Positions 8,467 to 16,565 of a stretch of DNA of 64,000 bases are shown one piece after another. Numbering within the stretch: the first letter of the stretch is position 1; each line of letters begins with the position of its first letter. A program made the translations under genes and the position numbers. Origin of the DNA: Mycolicibacterium brisbanense (lineage in GTDB: Bacteria; Actinomycetota; Actinomycetes; Mycobacteriales; Mycobacteriaceae); assembly GCF_001570425.1 (NCBI RefSeq), contig NZ_BCSX01000053.1, forward strand, positions 248,001 to 312,000, in the 5' to 3' direction. The notes under the pieces are model-generated. The model ran no database searches and was not told the origin of the DNA. It saw only the letters and a program-made list of their open reading frames with translations.

Positions 8467-9075
8467 GTGACTGGACCGCACGTCATCCCGTTTTTGCCTG
8501 CCTTCATCCCGGTCGAAGTGTGCGACACCGTGGGAATGAGCCCGGCGCAACCTGACGGCGTTGCGCAATGCATGGCGGCCGTGCAGGCCGACGTTGCCGA
8601 CGACGGGGTGAGCGCACCTGCCGCCGACGTGCCGGAGCTTCGCCAGGTGGTCAGCGACGCGCGCCAGGCGGGCGTCGACCTCAAGGTGATCGTGGTGCCG
8701 AAGAATCCGTTCATCGACACCCCGCTGCGGGACATCGCCACCGAGGTCGGTCAGGCCAATCCCGGGTCGACAGTGCTGGCCATCAGTCCGTCATTTGCCG
8801 GCACCTACAGCGAGTCGATAGATCGCGTCACTTTGGAGGCGGGACAAGACGTTGCCAAGACGGGCAACCCGGTGCAGTCGGCACGGAATTTCGTCGATCA
8901 GATAACGACTCCGATTTTCCCGTGGACAACCCTGACGATCGTGTTGACGCTAGGGGTGGCCGCAGCCGCCGTCATCACCCGCGTCCTGCAGGTTCGTGGC
9001 AAACGCGCCGCGGCGTCGGGCGCCCCGACGGCCCCCGAACGTGAGTCCGCCGATCCATCGAACATTAGTTCGTAA
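8467..9075 (+). CDS. Rv1476-type membrane-anchored protein
   Basis: A 202-residue protein of unknown function kept in mycobacteria immediately before ripA. The N-terminal two thirds form a predicted periplasmic or cytosolic domain with a repeated pattern (QADVADDGVSAPAADV, DLKVIVVPKNPFIDTPLRDIA, STVLAISPSFAGTYS). A single hydrophobic segment follows near residues 155-175 (TTLTIVLTLGVAAAAVI), then a short charged tail. It has no signal peptide, so the large domain is N-terminal to a C-terminal anchor. GTG 8467 is chosen because the protein starts there in related species (TGPHVIP...PAFIP) and a -10 box sits 6 nt upstream; the in-frame extension to 8368 looks non-coding. Co-location with RipA/RipB suggests, but does not prove, an envelope role. 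Confidence 0.85.
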   Translation: MTGPHVIPFLPAFIPVEVCDTVGMSPAQPDGVAQCMAAVQADVADDGVSAPAADVPELRQVVSDARQAGVDLKVIVVPKNPFIDTPLRDIATEVGQANPGSTVLAISPSFAGTYSESIDRVTLEAGQDVAKTGNPVQSARNFVDQITTPIFPWTTLTIVLTLGVAAAAVITRVLQVRGKRAAASGAPTAPERESADPSNISS

Positions 9076-9275
9076 ATTCCTCGAATATCACTAAACGGTC
9101 ACACTATTCGCAATTACATATCTGTAATTTGTGACTAAAGTTTCTTTAGCTTCTCATGTGACGTACGGTGCAATCGGTACCCATTGTTGTAGTTGTGCTT
9201 TGTGTGACTTCTGCGCAAAGGCTGCGAGCAAACCTGCCGGTACGCCGTCGTTGAGCCCAAGGAGACTTGAGTCGC

Positions 9276-10694
9276 ATGAGACGCTCCCTTCGCGCCTCTA
9301 GGTCGCAGTTGTACGGCCGCATCTGCGCCGTACTGCTGGCGACCGGGATGCTGGTCGCCACGGCACTGGCCGGCGGTGTCCCGGCGGCGGTCGCCGAGCC
9401 GGGCGGCCCGGAGGATGTAGCGACTCTCGTTGCCGCGGTGGCCAATGCGAACCAGAAACTGCAAGAGCTGGGTGCCGCCATCCAGACCCAGCAGGAAACC
9501 GTCAACAAGGCGATCGTCGCGGTGCAGGATGCCCGCGATGCCGCCGACGCGGCCAACCGCGAGGTGTCTGCCAGTCAGCAGGGCATCGCCGACGCCAACG
9601 CCGCCATCGCCGCCGCACAGAAGCGCTTCGACACCTTTGCCGCGGCCAGCTACGTCAACGGCCCGTCGAGCTCGTACCTGACCGCGACCGACCCCGCCGA
9701 CATGATCGACGCGGCCGCCACCAGCCAGACTCTGGCCGTCAGCTCCGATCAAGTCATGGCCGACCTGCAGCGGGCCCGCACCGAACAGGTGAACCGGGAA
9801 TCGACCGCACGGCTGGCCAAGCAGAAGGCCGACCAGGCTGCCCGCGACGCCCAGGCCAGCCAGGATTCGGCAGTGTCAGCGCTCAAGGACGCTCAGCAGA
9901 CCTTCGGCACCCAGCGCGACCAGCTGCAGCAGCTCACGGCGCAACGCGCCGCAGCCCAGGCCAAACTCGACCAGGCGCGGCCCATGTCGGCACCGGCAGG
10001 CGGGGCGCCCGCCTCGACACTTCCGCAGGCGAATCCGGGCAACTGGGACCGCGCCCCCGGGGCGGCGGGGCAGCGTCCCGCAAATTGGGACAGCCAGTGG
10101 GACCCCACGCTGCCCGCGATCCCGAGCGCGTTCGTGCAGGGCGATCCGATCGCGATCATCAACACGGTGCTGGGCATCTCGTCGACGTCGGCGCAGGTCA
10201 CCCAGAACATGGGCCGTAGCTTCCTGCAGAAGCTGGGCATTCTGCCCACGCCGACGGGCTACACCAACGGCGCCATTCCCCGGGTCTATGGGCGGCAGGC
10301 CTCCGAGTACGTCATCCAGCGCGCGATGTCGCAGTTGGGCGTTCCCTATTCATGGGGTGGCGGAACCGCCGCAGGCCCCAGCCGGGGAATCGACTCCGGT
10401 GCCGACACCGTCGGTTTCGACTGCTCGGGTCTGATCCTGTACGCATTCGCCGGCGTCGGCATCAAGCTGCCGCACTACTCGGGGTCGCAGTACAACGCAG
10501 GCCGCAAGATCCCGTCCTCGCAGATGCGCCGCGGTGACGTCATCTTCTACGGACCCGGCGGCGCTCAGCACGTCACCCTCTACCTCGGCAACGGCCAGAT
10601 GCTCGAAGCGCCGTACACCGGGTCGACGGTCAAAGTCTCACCCGTTCGCACCAGCGGCATGACGCCGTACGTCGTCCGCTACATCGAGTACTGA
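9276..10694 (+). CDS. ripA: Peptidoglycan endopeptidase RipA
   Basis: A 472-residue secreted NlpC/P60 hydrolase that cleaves the D-Glu to meso-DAP bond of peptidoglycan stem peptides at the septum. A signal peptide covers about residues 1-40 (basic MRRSLRASRS, then a hydrophobic run ending AVAEP). Residues about 45-215 form a long alanine/glutamine-rich coiled coil that gates the active site. A proline/glycine linker follows, with the WDPTLP motif shared with RipB. The catalytic domain starts near 325 (VIQRAMSQLGVPYSWGGG), with Cys383 in FDCSGL and the histidine in AQHVTLYLG. ATG 9276 is preferred to TTG 9267 because AAGGAG (9259-9264) lies only 2 nt from the TTG. Confidence 0.95.
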   Translation: MRRSLRASRSQLYGRICAVLLATGMLVATALAGGVPAAVAEPGGPEDVATLVAAVANANQKLQELGAAIQTQQETVNKAIVAVQDARDAADAANREVSASQQGIADANAAIAAAQKRFDTFAAASYVNGPSSSYLTATDPADMIDAAATSQTLAVSSDQVMADLQRARTEQVNRESTARLAKQKADQAARDAQASQDSAVSALKDAQQTFGTQRDQLQQLTAQRAAAQAKLDQARPMSAPAGGAPASTLPQANPGNWDRAPGAAGQRPANWDSQWDPTLPAIPSAFVQGDPIAIINTVLGISSTSAQVTQNMGRSFLQKLGILPTPTGYTNGAIPRVYGRQASEYVIQRAMSQLGVPYSWGGGTAAGPSRGIDSGADTVGFDCSGLILYAFAGVGIKLPHYSGSQYNAGRKIPSSQMRRGDVIFYGPGGAQHVTLYLGNGQMLEAPYTGSTVKVSPVRTSGMTPYVVRYIEY

Positions 10695-10709
10695 AACGTA
10701 GGGATTGCA

Positions 10710-11417
10710 TTGCGCTCCAAGTCATTTCGCCCCACCAGGATCCTGGCATCGACGGCGGTCGCGCTCGCGCTCGCCGTCGGGGGCGCATGGCCTGCCGCGG
10801 CCGCACCCGACGACGGCGCCTGGGATCCGACGCTGCCCAAGGTGGTCAGCTCCGGCGCCCCCGGCGACCCGGTCGCGATCGCCAACGCCTCCTTCCAGGT
10901 CAGCCAGATCGCGCTGCAGACCACTCAGAGCCTCGGTCAGCAGTTCCTGCAGAGCATCGGCCTGGCACCGAAGACGGCTGCGGCGTCGCCGCTGCCCGCA
11001 GGCGCGGTGCGGGGCCCGCAGGCCATCGAATACGTCATCCGCCGCGCAGGCAGCCAGATGGGCGTGCCCTATTCATGGGGCGGTGGCACGCTGACCGGGC
11101 CCGGTCCCGGGGTCGACTACGACGCCGGGAAGATCGGCTTCGACTGCTCGGGCCTGACCCGCTACGCCTTCGCCGGCGTGGGCGTTCAGATCCCCAAGTA
11201 CTCGGGCGACCAGTTCAACACCGGCCGCGCGATCCCGCCGTCGCAGGCCAAGCGTGGCGATCTGATCTTCTACGGCCCGGGCGGTAGCCAGCACGTCGCC
11301 ATCTATCTCGGTGGTGGGAAGATGCTGGAGGCGTCCGGCAGCGCAGGGAAGGTCACCGTCAGCCCGGTGCGGACCGCGGGTATGTCGCCCCATCTGTCCC
11401 GCATCATCGAATCCTGA
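10710..11417 (+). CDS. ripB: Peptidoglycan endopeptidase RipB
   Basis: A 235-residue secreted NlpC/P60 hydrolase, the short paralogue of RipA. A signal peptide spans residues 1-31 (ends AAAAP). It lacks the RipA coiled coil but keeps the WDPTLPKV inhibitory-loop motif and a catalytic domain nearly identical to that of RipA: GVPYSWGGG, Cys146 in FDCSGL, His in GSQHVAIYLG. It starts 15 bp after ripA, from TTG 10710, and the two are probably co-transcribed. Expected role: cell separation together with RipA. Confidence 0.94.
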   Translation: MRSKSFRPTRILASTAVALALAVGGAWPAAAAPDDGAWDPTLPKVVSSGAPGDPVAIANASFQVSQIALQTTQSLGQQFLQSIGLAPKTAAASPLPAGAVRGPQAIEYVIRRAGSQMGVPYSWGGGTLTGPGPGVDYDAGKIGFDCSGLTRYAFAGVGVQIPKYSGDQFNTGRAIPPSQAKRGDLIFYGPGGSQHVAIYLGGGKMLEASGSAGKVTVSPVRTAGMSPHLSRIIES

Positions 11418-11545
11418 GCGGAACCTGAACTCTTCCGGGCAGCGTCGACGGATTCCGAAGTGCCTGGAATAGTTGACCGAGGGCACCCGGCTGCCCGGCT
11501 ATTGGCATTGATGCGTTTGCAGATGAACACCGTGGGAGGAAGTTG

Positions 11546-12721
11546 ATGACGTCACCGAGTGGACCGCCGCAGGGCGCCGGAGGTTACCCCGGCTCGAGCC
11601 CGGCGCCGGGCTATCCCCCCGGCTCCCCGGCTGCGCCCGCTGCTCCGCAGCCCGGCGCGCACGCCGCCCCGGCGTCGAACAACGGCGGCCTGCAGGGTGA
11701 GGTGCATACCCTCGAGCGGGCAATCTTCGAGGTCAAGCGCATCATCGTCGGCCAGGACCAGCTGGTCGAGCGCATGCTGGTCGGCCTGCTCGCCAAGGGC
11801 CATGTGTTGCTCGAAGGTGTTCCCGGCGTCGCCAAGACCCTGGCCGTGGAGACGTTCGCCAAGGTGGTCGGCGGCACGTTCGCCCGCATCCAGTTCACCC
11901 CCGACCTGGTGCCCACCGACATCATCGGTACCCGCATCTACCGCCAGGGCAAGGAAGACTTCGACATCGAGCTCGGCCCCGTGGTGGTCAACTTCCTGCT
12001 CGCCGACGAGATCAACCGCGCGCCTGCCAAGGTGCAGTCGGCACTGCTCGAGGTGATGGCCGAGCGCAAGATCTCCATCGGCGGCAAGACCTTCCCGCTG
12101 CCCAGCCCGTTCTTGGTCATGGCCACCCAGAACCCGATCGAGCAGGAGGGCGTGTACCAGCTGCCCGAGGCGCAGCGCGACCGCTTCCTGTTCAAGCTCA
12201 ACGTCGACTATCCGTCGCCGGAGGAAGAGCGCGAGATCATCTACCGGATGGGCGTCAAGCCCCCGGAGCCCAAGCAGATTCTCAACACCGGCGACCTGCT
12301 GCGCCTGCAGGATGTCGCGGCCAACACGTTCGTGCATCACGCGCTGGTGGACTACGTGGTGCGCATCGTCACCGCGACGCGTGAGCCGGAGAAGTTCGGC
12401 ATGCCCGACGCGAAGGCGTGGATCGCCTACGGCGCCTCGCCACGTGCCTCGCTGGGCATCATCGCAGCCGCGCGGGCGCTGGCGCTGGTGCGCGGCCGCG
12501 ACTACGTCATCCCACAGGACGTCGTCGAGGTCATCCCCGATGTGTTGCGGCACCGGCTGGTGCTCACCTACGACGCGCTCGCCGATGAGATCTCGTCGGA
12601 GACCGTGGTCAACCGCATCCTGCAGACGGTGGCCCTGCCGCAGGTGAATGCCCTTCCGCAGCAAGGGCATTCGGTTCAGCCCGCGGTGCCCGCCGCTGCC
12701 GCCGCGGCCGCGGGTCGGTGA
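11546..12721 (+). CDS. moxR1: MoxR-type AAA+ ATPase MoxR1
   Basis: A 391-residue AAA+ ATPase of the MoxR/RavA clade. The first 45 residues are a Pro/Gly/Ala-rich tail. Walker A is GVPGVAKT (residues 91-98), Walker B LLADEINRAP, and the arginine-finger region is LPEAQRDRFLFK. It forms a module with the DUF58 and VWA genes downstream, as in Rv1479-Rv1481. Such modules act as ATP-dependent metal-chelation or maturation chaperones for envelope or enzyme targets. ATG 11546 is preferred over TTG 11543 because GGAGGA (11535-11540) is correctly spaced. Its stop overlaps the next gene's GTG (GTGA), indicating translational coupling. Confidence 0.92.
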   Translation: MTSPSGPPQGAGGYPGSSPAPGYPPGSPAAPAAPQPGAHAAPASNNGGLQGEVHTLERAIFEVKRIIVGQDQLVERMLVGLLAKGHVLLEGVPGVAKTLAVETFAKVVGGTFARIQFTPDLVPTDIIGTRIYRQGKEDFDIELGPVVVNFLLADEINRAPAKVQSALLEVMAERKISIGGKTFPLPSPFLVMATQNPIEQEGVYQLPEAQRDRFLFKLNVDYPSPEEEREIIYRMGVKPPEPKQILNTGDLLRLQDVAANTFVHHALVDYVVRIVTATREPEKFGMPDAKAWIAYGASPRASLGIIAAARALALVRGRDYVIPQDVVEVIPDVLRHRLVLTYDALADEISSETVVNRILQTVALPQVNALPQQGHSVQPAVPAAAAAAAGR

Positions 12722-13665
12722 CGGGTCCGGGCCGCCGCTCAGTCGACCTCCCGTCGCTGCAGCGCGGCGAGATCCGTGACCCCGCGCTGTCGGCGGCCCT
12801 GCGCAAGCTCGAGCTGACGGTCCGCCGCAAGCTCGACGGCGTCTTGCACGGCGACCACCTGGGCCTGATCCCCGGCCCAGGTTCGGAGCCGGGGGAGTCG
12901 CGGATCTACCAACCCGGCGACGATGTGCGCCGGATGGACTGGTCGGTGACGGCGCGAACCACGATGCCCCACGTCCGGCAGATGATCGCGGACCGCGAGC
13001 TGGAGACCTGGCTGGTGGTCGACGTGTCGGCCAGCCTCGACTTCGGCACCGCGGGCTGCGAGAAGCGTGACCTCGCCGTCGCCGCGGCTGCGGCCATCAC
13101 GTTCCTCAACAGCGGTGGTGGCAACCGGATCGGCGCGATCATCGCCAACGGCGAAACGGTCCGGCGCGTCCCGGCGCTGTCGGGCCGCATGCACGAGCAG
13201 GAGATGCTGCGCGCCATCGCCACGATGCCGAAGGCGCCCACCGGCGTGCGGGGCGATCTGGCCGCAGCCATCGACGCGTTGCGCAGGCCGGAACGGCGAC
13301 GCGGCATGGCCGTGATCATCAGCGACTTCCTGGGGCCGATCAACTGGATGCGCCCGCTGCGCGCCATCGCAGGCCGTCACGAGGTACTGGGCATCGAGGT
13401 GCTCGATCCACGTGACGTCGAGCTGCCCGAGGTCGGGGACGTGATCCTGCAGGACACCGAAACCGGCGTCACGCGGGAGTTCACCATCGACGCTCAACTG
13501 CGCAGCGATTTCGAACAAGCCGCCGCGGCACATCGCGAGGAAGTGGCCCGGACCCTGCGCCGCTGCGATGCCCCGCTGCTGAGCCTGCGCACCGACCGAG
13601 ACTGGATCGCCGATGTGGTGCGGTTCGTGGCGAACCGCCGCCGGGGCGCGCTGGCCGGCCGGTAG
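12718..13665 (+). CDS. DUF58 protein (Rv1480 type)
   Basis: A 315-residue DUF58 protein whose core reads GESRIYQPGDDVRRMDWSVTART, the family signature, near residues 60-82. A VWA-like fold follows (LVVDVSASLDFGT, with a D-x-S-x-S metal site around residue 100). MoxR-DUF58-VWA triplets occur widely in bacteria. The gene overlaps moxR1 by 4 bp (GTGA). No signal peptide or membrane helix is present, so it is cytoplasmic, probably bridging MoxR1 to the membrane-bound VWA partner. Confidence 0.88.
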   Translation: MTGPGRRSVDLPSLQRGEIRDPALSAALRKLELTVRRKLDGVLHGDHLGLIPGPGSEPGESRIYQPGDDVRRMDWSVTARTTMPHVRQMIADRELETWLVVDVSASLDFGTAGCEKRDLAVAAAAAITFLNSGGGNRIGAIIANGETVRRVPALSGRMHEQEMLRAIATMPKAPTGVRGDLAAAIDALRRPERRRGMAVIISDFLGPINWMRPLRAIAGRHEVLGIEVLDPRDVELPEVGDVILQDTETGVTREFTIDAQLRSDFEQAAAAHREEVARTLRRCDAPLLSLRTDRDWIADVVRFVANRRRGALAGR

Positions 13666-13710
13666 GCGACTCAGGGTGACGACCATCGACACTGAAATGA
13701 CAACTAGCAC

Positions 13711-14718
13711 ATGACATTACCGATACTCGGGCCGATCAGCCTGTCAGGCTTCGCGCACGCGTGGTGGTTCCTGTTCCTGTTCGTGGTGGCGGCCCTTGCC
13801 GCGCTGTACGTCATCGTGCAGCGGGCGCGTCAGCAGCGGATCCTGCGGTTCGCCAACATGGAGCTGCTGGAGAGCGTGGCGCCCAAGCAGCCGACCCGCT
13901 GGCGGCATGTGCCCGCGATCCTGCTGGTGGTCTCGCTGCTGCTGTTCACGGTGGCGATGGCGGGCCCGACCCACGATGTGCGGATCCCGCGCAACCGTGC
14001 GGTGGTGATGCTGGTGATCGACGTCTCGCAGTCCATGCGGGCCACCGACGTGGCACCGAGCAGGCTGGCCGCGGCCCAGGAGGCCGCCAAGCAGTTCGCC
14101 GACCAGCTCACGCCCGGCATCAATCTCGGTCTTATCGCCTATGCGGGCACCGCGACCGTGCTGGTCCAGCCGACCACCAACCGCGACGCGACCAAGAACG
14201 CGCTGGACAAGCTGCAGCTCGCCGACCGGACCGCGACCGGCGAGGGCATCTTCACCGCCCTGCAGGCGATCGCGACGGTGGGTGCGGTGATCGGCGGTGG
14301 CGACGAGCCGCCGCCGGCGCGGATCGTGCTGATGTCCGACGGTAAGGAAACGGTGCCGTCGAACCCCGACAACCCCAAGGGCGCCTACACCGCGGCCCGC
14401 ACCGCCAAGGATCAGGGCGTTCCCATTTCCACGGTGTCCTTCGGCACCCCGTACGGCTATGTCGAGATCAACGATCAGCGCCAGCCGGTGCCGGTCGACG
14501 ACGAGACGCTGAAGAAGATCGCGCAGCTCTCCGGTGGAGACGCGTTCAATGCGGCCAACCTGGAACAGCTCAAGGCGGTCTTCACGTCGCTGCAGCAGCA
14601 GATCGGCTACGAGACCATCAAGGGCGATGCCAGCCTGGGCTGGTTGCGGCTGGGGGCTTTGGTGCTTGCGCTCGCGGCGCTGGCCGGGCTGCTGATCAAC
14701 CGCCGCCTGCCCAGCTAG
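13711..14718 (+). CDS. VWA-domain membrane protein, BatA-like (Rv1481 type)
   Basis: A 335-residue protein. Two N-terminal membrane helices (about residues 12-31 and 65-82) are followed by a von Willebrand A domain with the MIDAS motif DVSQSMRATD beginning at Asp104, and a C-terminal helix near 312-330 (LGALVLALAALAGLLI). This is the BatA/aerotolerance-operon arrangement and completes the MoxR1-DUF58-VWA module. The probable role is a metal-ion-dependent protein interaction at the membrane. In M. tuberculosis, Rv1482c follows; here fabG1 comes 76 bp later with nothing between. Confidence 0.88.
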   Translation: MTLPILGPISLSGFAHAWWFLFLFVVAALAALYVIVQRARQQRILRFANMELLESVAPKQPTRWRHVPAILLVVSLLLFTVAMAGPTHDVRIPRNRAVVMLVIDVSQSMRATDVAPSRLAAAQEAAKQFADQLTPGINLGLIAYAGTATVLVQPTTNRDATKNALDKLQLADRTATGEGIFTALQAIATVGAVIGGGDEPPPARIVLMSDGKETVPSNPDNPKGAYTAARTAKDQGVPISTVSFGTPYGYVEINDQRQPVPVDDETLKKIAQLSGGDAFNAANLEQLKAVFTSLQQQIGYETIKGDASLGWLRLGALVLALAALAGLLINRRLPS

Positions 14719-14781
14719 GTGAACTGCGAACGCTCGTGCACCGGCTCCGGTGTCGATTTCGGCGAACGATGACCGAGGCGT

Positions 14782-14787
14782 TAAGTT
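14782..14787 (+). promoter_or_regulatory. fabG1-inhA promoter -10 element (leaderless)
   Basis: TAAGTT lies exactly 7 nt before ATG 14795 (positions -13 to -8). The arrangement equals the M. tuberculosis fabG1 promoter, where TAGGTT occupies -13 to -8 and mutations at -15 and -8 give isoniazid/ethionamide resistance by raising inhA expression. Here -8 is T14787 and -15 is G14780. Confidence 0.6.
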
Positions 14788-14794
14788 GACCAGC

Positions 14795-15628
14795 ATGACT
14801 GCGGACGTGAGGAGCGATCAGATTTCTGCGGACGTGAGGAGCAAAGAGATTTCTGCGGACGTGAGGAGCGATGAGATTTCCGCTGAAGCCGGCACCGAGA
14901 CCACCCCAGGCCGTCCCGCGTTCGTTTCCCGCTCGGTTCTGGTCACCGGTGGCAACCGCGGCATCGGTCTGGCGATCGCGCAGCGACTGGCCGCCGACGG
15001 GCACAAGGTGGCCGTAACCCACCGCGGGTCGGGCGCGCCGGACGGGCTTTTCGGTGTCGTGTGTGACGTCACCGACAACGACGCCGTGGACCGCGCCTTC
15101 AAGGAAGTCGAGGAGCATCAGGGCCCGGTCGAGGTGCTCGTCTCCAACGCGGGCATCTCCAAGGATGCGTTCCTCATGCGGATGACGGAAGACCGCTTCA
15201 CCGAGGTCATCGATGCGAACCTGACCGGTGCGTTCCGGGTGGCTCAGCGCGCCTCGCGCAGCATGCAGCGCAAGCGTTTCGGCCGGATCATCTTCATCGG
15301 CTCGGTTTCGGGCATGTGGGGTATCGGCAACCAGGCCAACTATGCGGCCGCCAAGGCCGGTCTGATCGGCATGGCCCGCTCGATCTCCCGTGAACTGTCC
15401 AAGGCCGGGGTCACCGCGAACGTCGTCGCCCCCGGCTACATCGACACCGAGATGACCCGCGCCCTCGATGAGCGGATCCAGGCCGGCGCGCTGGAATTCA
15501 TCCCCGCCAAGCGGGTCGGCACGGCCGAGGATGTCGCCGGTGCCGTCAGCTTCCTGGCCTCCGAGGACGCCGGCTACATCGCAGGCGCCGTGATCCCGGT
15601 CGACGGCGGCATGGGCATGGGCCACTGA
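14795..15628 (+). CDS. fabG1: 3-oxoacyl-ACP reductase FabG1/MabA with repeat-expanded N terminus
   Basis: A 277-residue NADPH-dependent beta-ketoacyl-ACP reductase of the mycolic-acid FAS-II system. From FVSRSVLVTGGNRGIG onward it aligns with M. tuberculosis MabA throughout: GSVSG with catalytic Ser170, then Tyr183 and Lys187, corresponding to S140/Y153/K157. The C terminus is PVDGGMGMGH. The offset of 30 residues comes from the N terminus, where ADVRS(D/K)(Q/E)IS is repeated three times (residues 3-11, 12-20, 21-29), encoded by three 27-nt copies of repeat family A. ATG 14795 is fixed by the promoter spacing; the longer frame from 14750 lacks support. inhA follows after 62 bp. Confidence 0.95.
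   Translation: MTADVRSDQISADVRSKEISADVRSDEISAEAGTETTPGRPAFVSRSVLVTGGNRGIGLAIAQRLAADGHKVAVTHRGSGAPDGLFGVVCDVTDNDAVDRAFKEVEEHQGPVEVLVSNAGISKDAFLMRMTEDRFTEVIDANLTGAFRVAQRASRSMQRKRFGRIIFIGSVSGMWGIGNQANYAAAKAGLIGMARSISRELSKAGVTANVVAPGYIDTEMTRALDERIQAGALEFIPAKRVGTAEDVAGAVSFLASEDAGYIAGAVIPVDGGMGMGH
14798..14878 (+). repeat. Family A repeat, three in-frame 27-nt copies inside fabG1
   Basis: The 15-nt core GCGGACGTGAGGAGC occurs at 14801-14815, 14828-14842 and 14855-14869, exactly 27 nt apart, with similar spacers (GATCAGATTTCT, AAAGAGATTTCT, GATGAGATTTCC). The period is a multiple of three, so the array is translated as three nine-residue units. The same core recurs after dinX and at rarD. Confidence 0.9.
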
Positions 15629-15690
15629 GCCAAAGCCTTTGGCGTACTAGAACTTTCGCTCAACTTTTCGCCCAAGAAGGAGTCGCACTC

Positions 15691-16500
15691 ATGGCAGGTT
15701 TGCTCGAAGGCAAGCGGATCCTGGTCACCGGGATCATCACCGATTCGTCCATCGCGTTCCACATCGCCAAGGCGGCCCAGGAGGCCGGGGCCGAGCTGGT
15801 GCTGACCGGTTTCGATCGGATGAAGCTGATCCAGCGCATCGCCGACCGGCTGCCCAACCCGGCTCCGCTGCTGGAACTCGACGTGCAGAACACCGAGCAC
15901 CTCGACAGCCTCGCCGAGCGGATCACCGGCGTCATCGGTGAGGGCAACAAGCTTGACGGCGTTGTGCATTCGATCGGCTTCATGCCCCAGTCGGGCATGG
16001 GCATCAACCCGTTCTTCGACGCGCCGTACGAGGACGTCGCCAAGGGCATCCACATCTCGGCCTACTCATACGCCTCGCTGGCCAAGGCGACGCTGCCGAT
16101 CATGAATCGCGGCGGCAGCATCGTCGGCATGGATTTCGATCCGACCCGCGCGATGCCCGCCTACAACTGGATGACCGTCGCCAAGAGCGCACTGGAATCG
16201 GTCAACCGATTCGTCGCCCGCGAGGCCGGCCCGTTCGGGGTCCGCTCCAATCTCGTTGCCGCCGGGCCCATCCGCACGCTCGCGATGAGCGCCATCGTCG
16301 GCGGGGCGCTGGGCGCCGAGGCCGGCGACCAGATGCGGCTGCTGGAAGAGGGCTGGGATCAGCGCGCTCCTGTCGGCTGGGACATGAAGGATCCGACGCC
16401 GGTCGCCAAGACGGTGTGCGCCCTGCTGTCGGACTGGCTGCCTGCCACCACCGGCACCGTGGTCTACGCCGACGGTGGAGCTCACACCCAGTTGCTGTGA
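15691..16500 (+). CDS. inhA: Enoyl-ACP reductase InhA
   Basis: A 269-residue NADH-dependent trans-2-enoyl-ACP reductase, the isoniazid/ethionamide/triclosan target of FAS-II. It is collinear with M. tuberculosis InhA without gaps. NADH-site residues Ile21, Ile47 and Ser94 are present in their drug-sensitive form, as are the catalytic residues Phe149, Tyr158 and Lys165. The Shine-Dalgarno AAGAAGGAG lies upstream of ATG 15691. The stop TGA (16498-16500) overlaps an ATG that opens the repeat-encoded mini-ORF leading into hemH. It is co-transcribed with fabG1. Confidence 0.97.
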   Translation: MAGLLEGKRILVTGIITDSSIAFHIAKAAQEAGAELVLTGFDRMKLIQRIADRLPNPAPLLELDVQNTEHLDSLAERITGVIGEGNKLDGVVHSIGFMPQSGMGINPFFDAPYEDVAKGIHISAYSYASLAKATLPIMNRGGSIVGMDFDPTRAMPAYNWMTVAKSALESVNRFVAREAGPFGVRSNLVAAGPIRTLAMSAIVGGALGAEAGDQMRLLEEGWDQRAPVGWDMKDPTPVAKTVCALLSDWLPATTGTVVYADGGAHTQLL

Positions 16501-16565
16501 TGAGCGCTCGCGCGAAGAACCGACAGCTATTGATGAGCGCTCGCGCGAAGAACGGACAGCTGTGA
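16500..16565 (+). repeat. Family B tandem repeat forming a 21-codon mini-ORF between inhA and hemH
   Basis: GAGCGCTCGCGCGAAGAAC occurs at 16502 and again at 16535, a 33-nt unit present twice. Read from ATG 16500 it is open for 21 codons (MSARAKNRQLL, then MSARAKNGQL) to TGA 16563-16565. The first ATG shares its A with the inhA stop, and the mini-ORF stop shares its A with the hemH ATG 16565. Both junctions therefore read TGATG. No separate Shine-Dalgarno for hemH is visible. Confidence 0.75.

Noticed and set aside
9076..9275. A riboswitch (c-di-AMP type) or clear MtrA boxes upstream of ripA
   Set aside because: The 200-bp leader is AT-rich and includes TGTAATTTGTGAC, which loosely resembles regulator half-sites, but I could not fit a riboswitch consensus or a proper direct repeat.
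16475..16564. N-terminal extension of hemH containing the repeat as coding sequence (DERSREE...)
   Set aside because: Ferrochelatase homologues begin at MDFDA/MQFDA, and the repeat overlaps the inhA end; the TGATG junctions fit ATG 16565.
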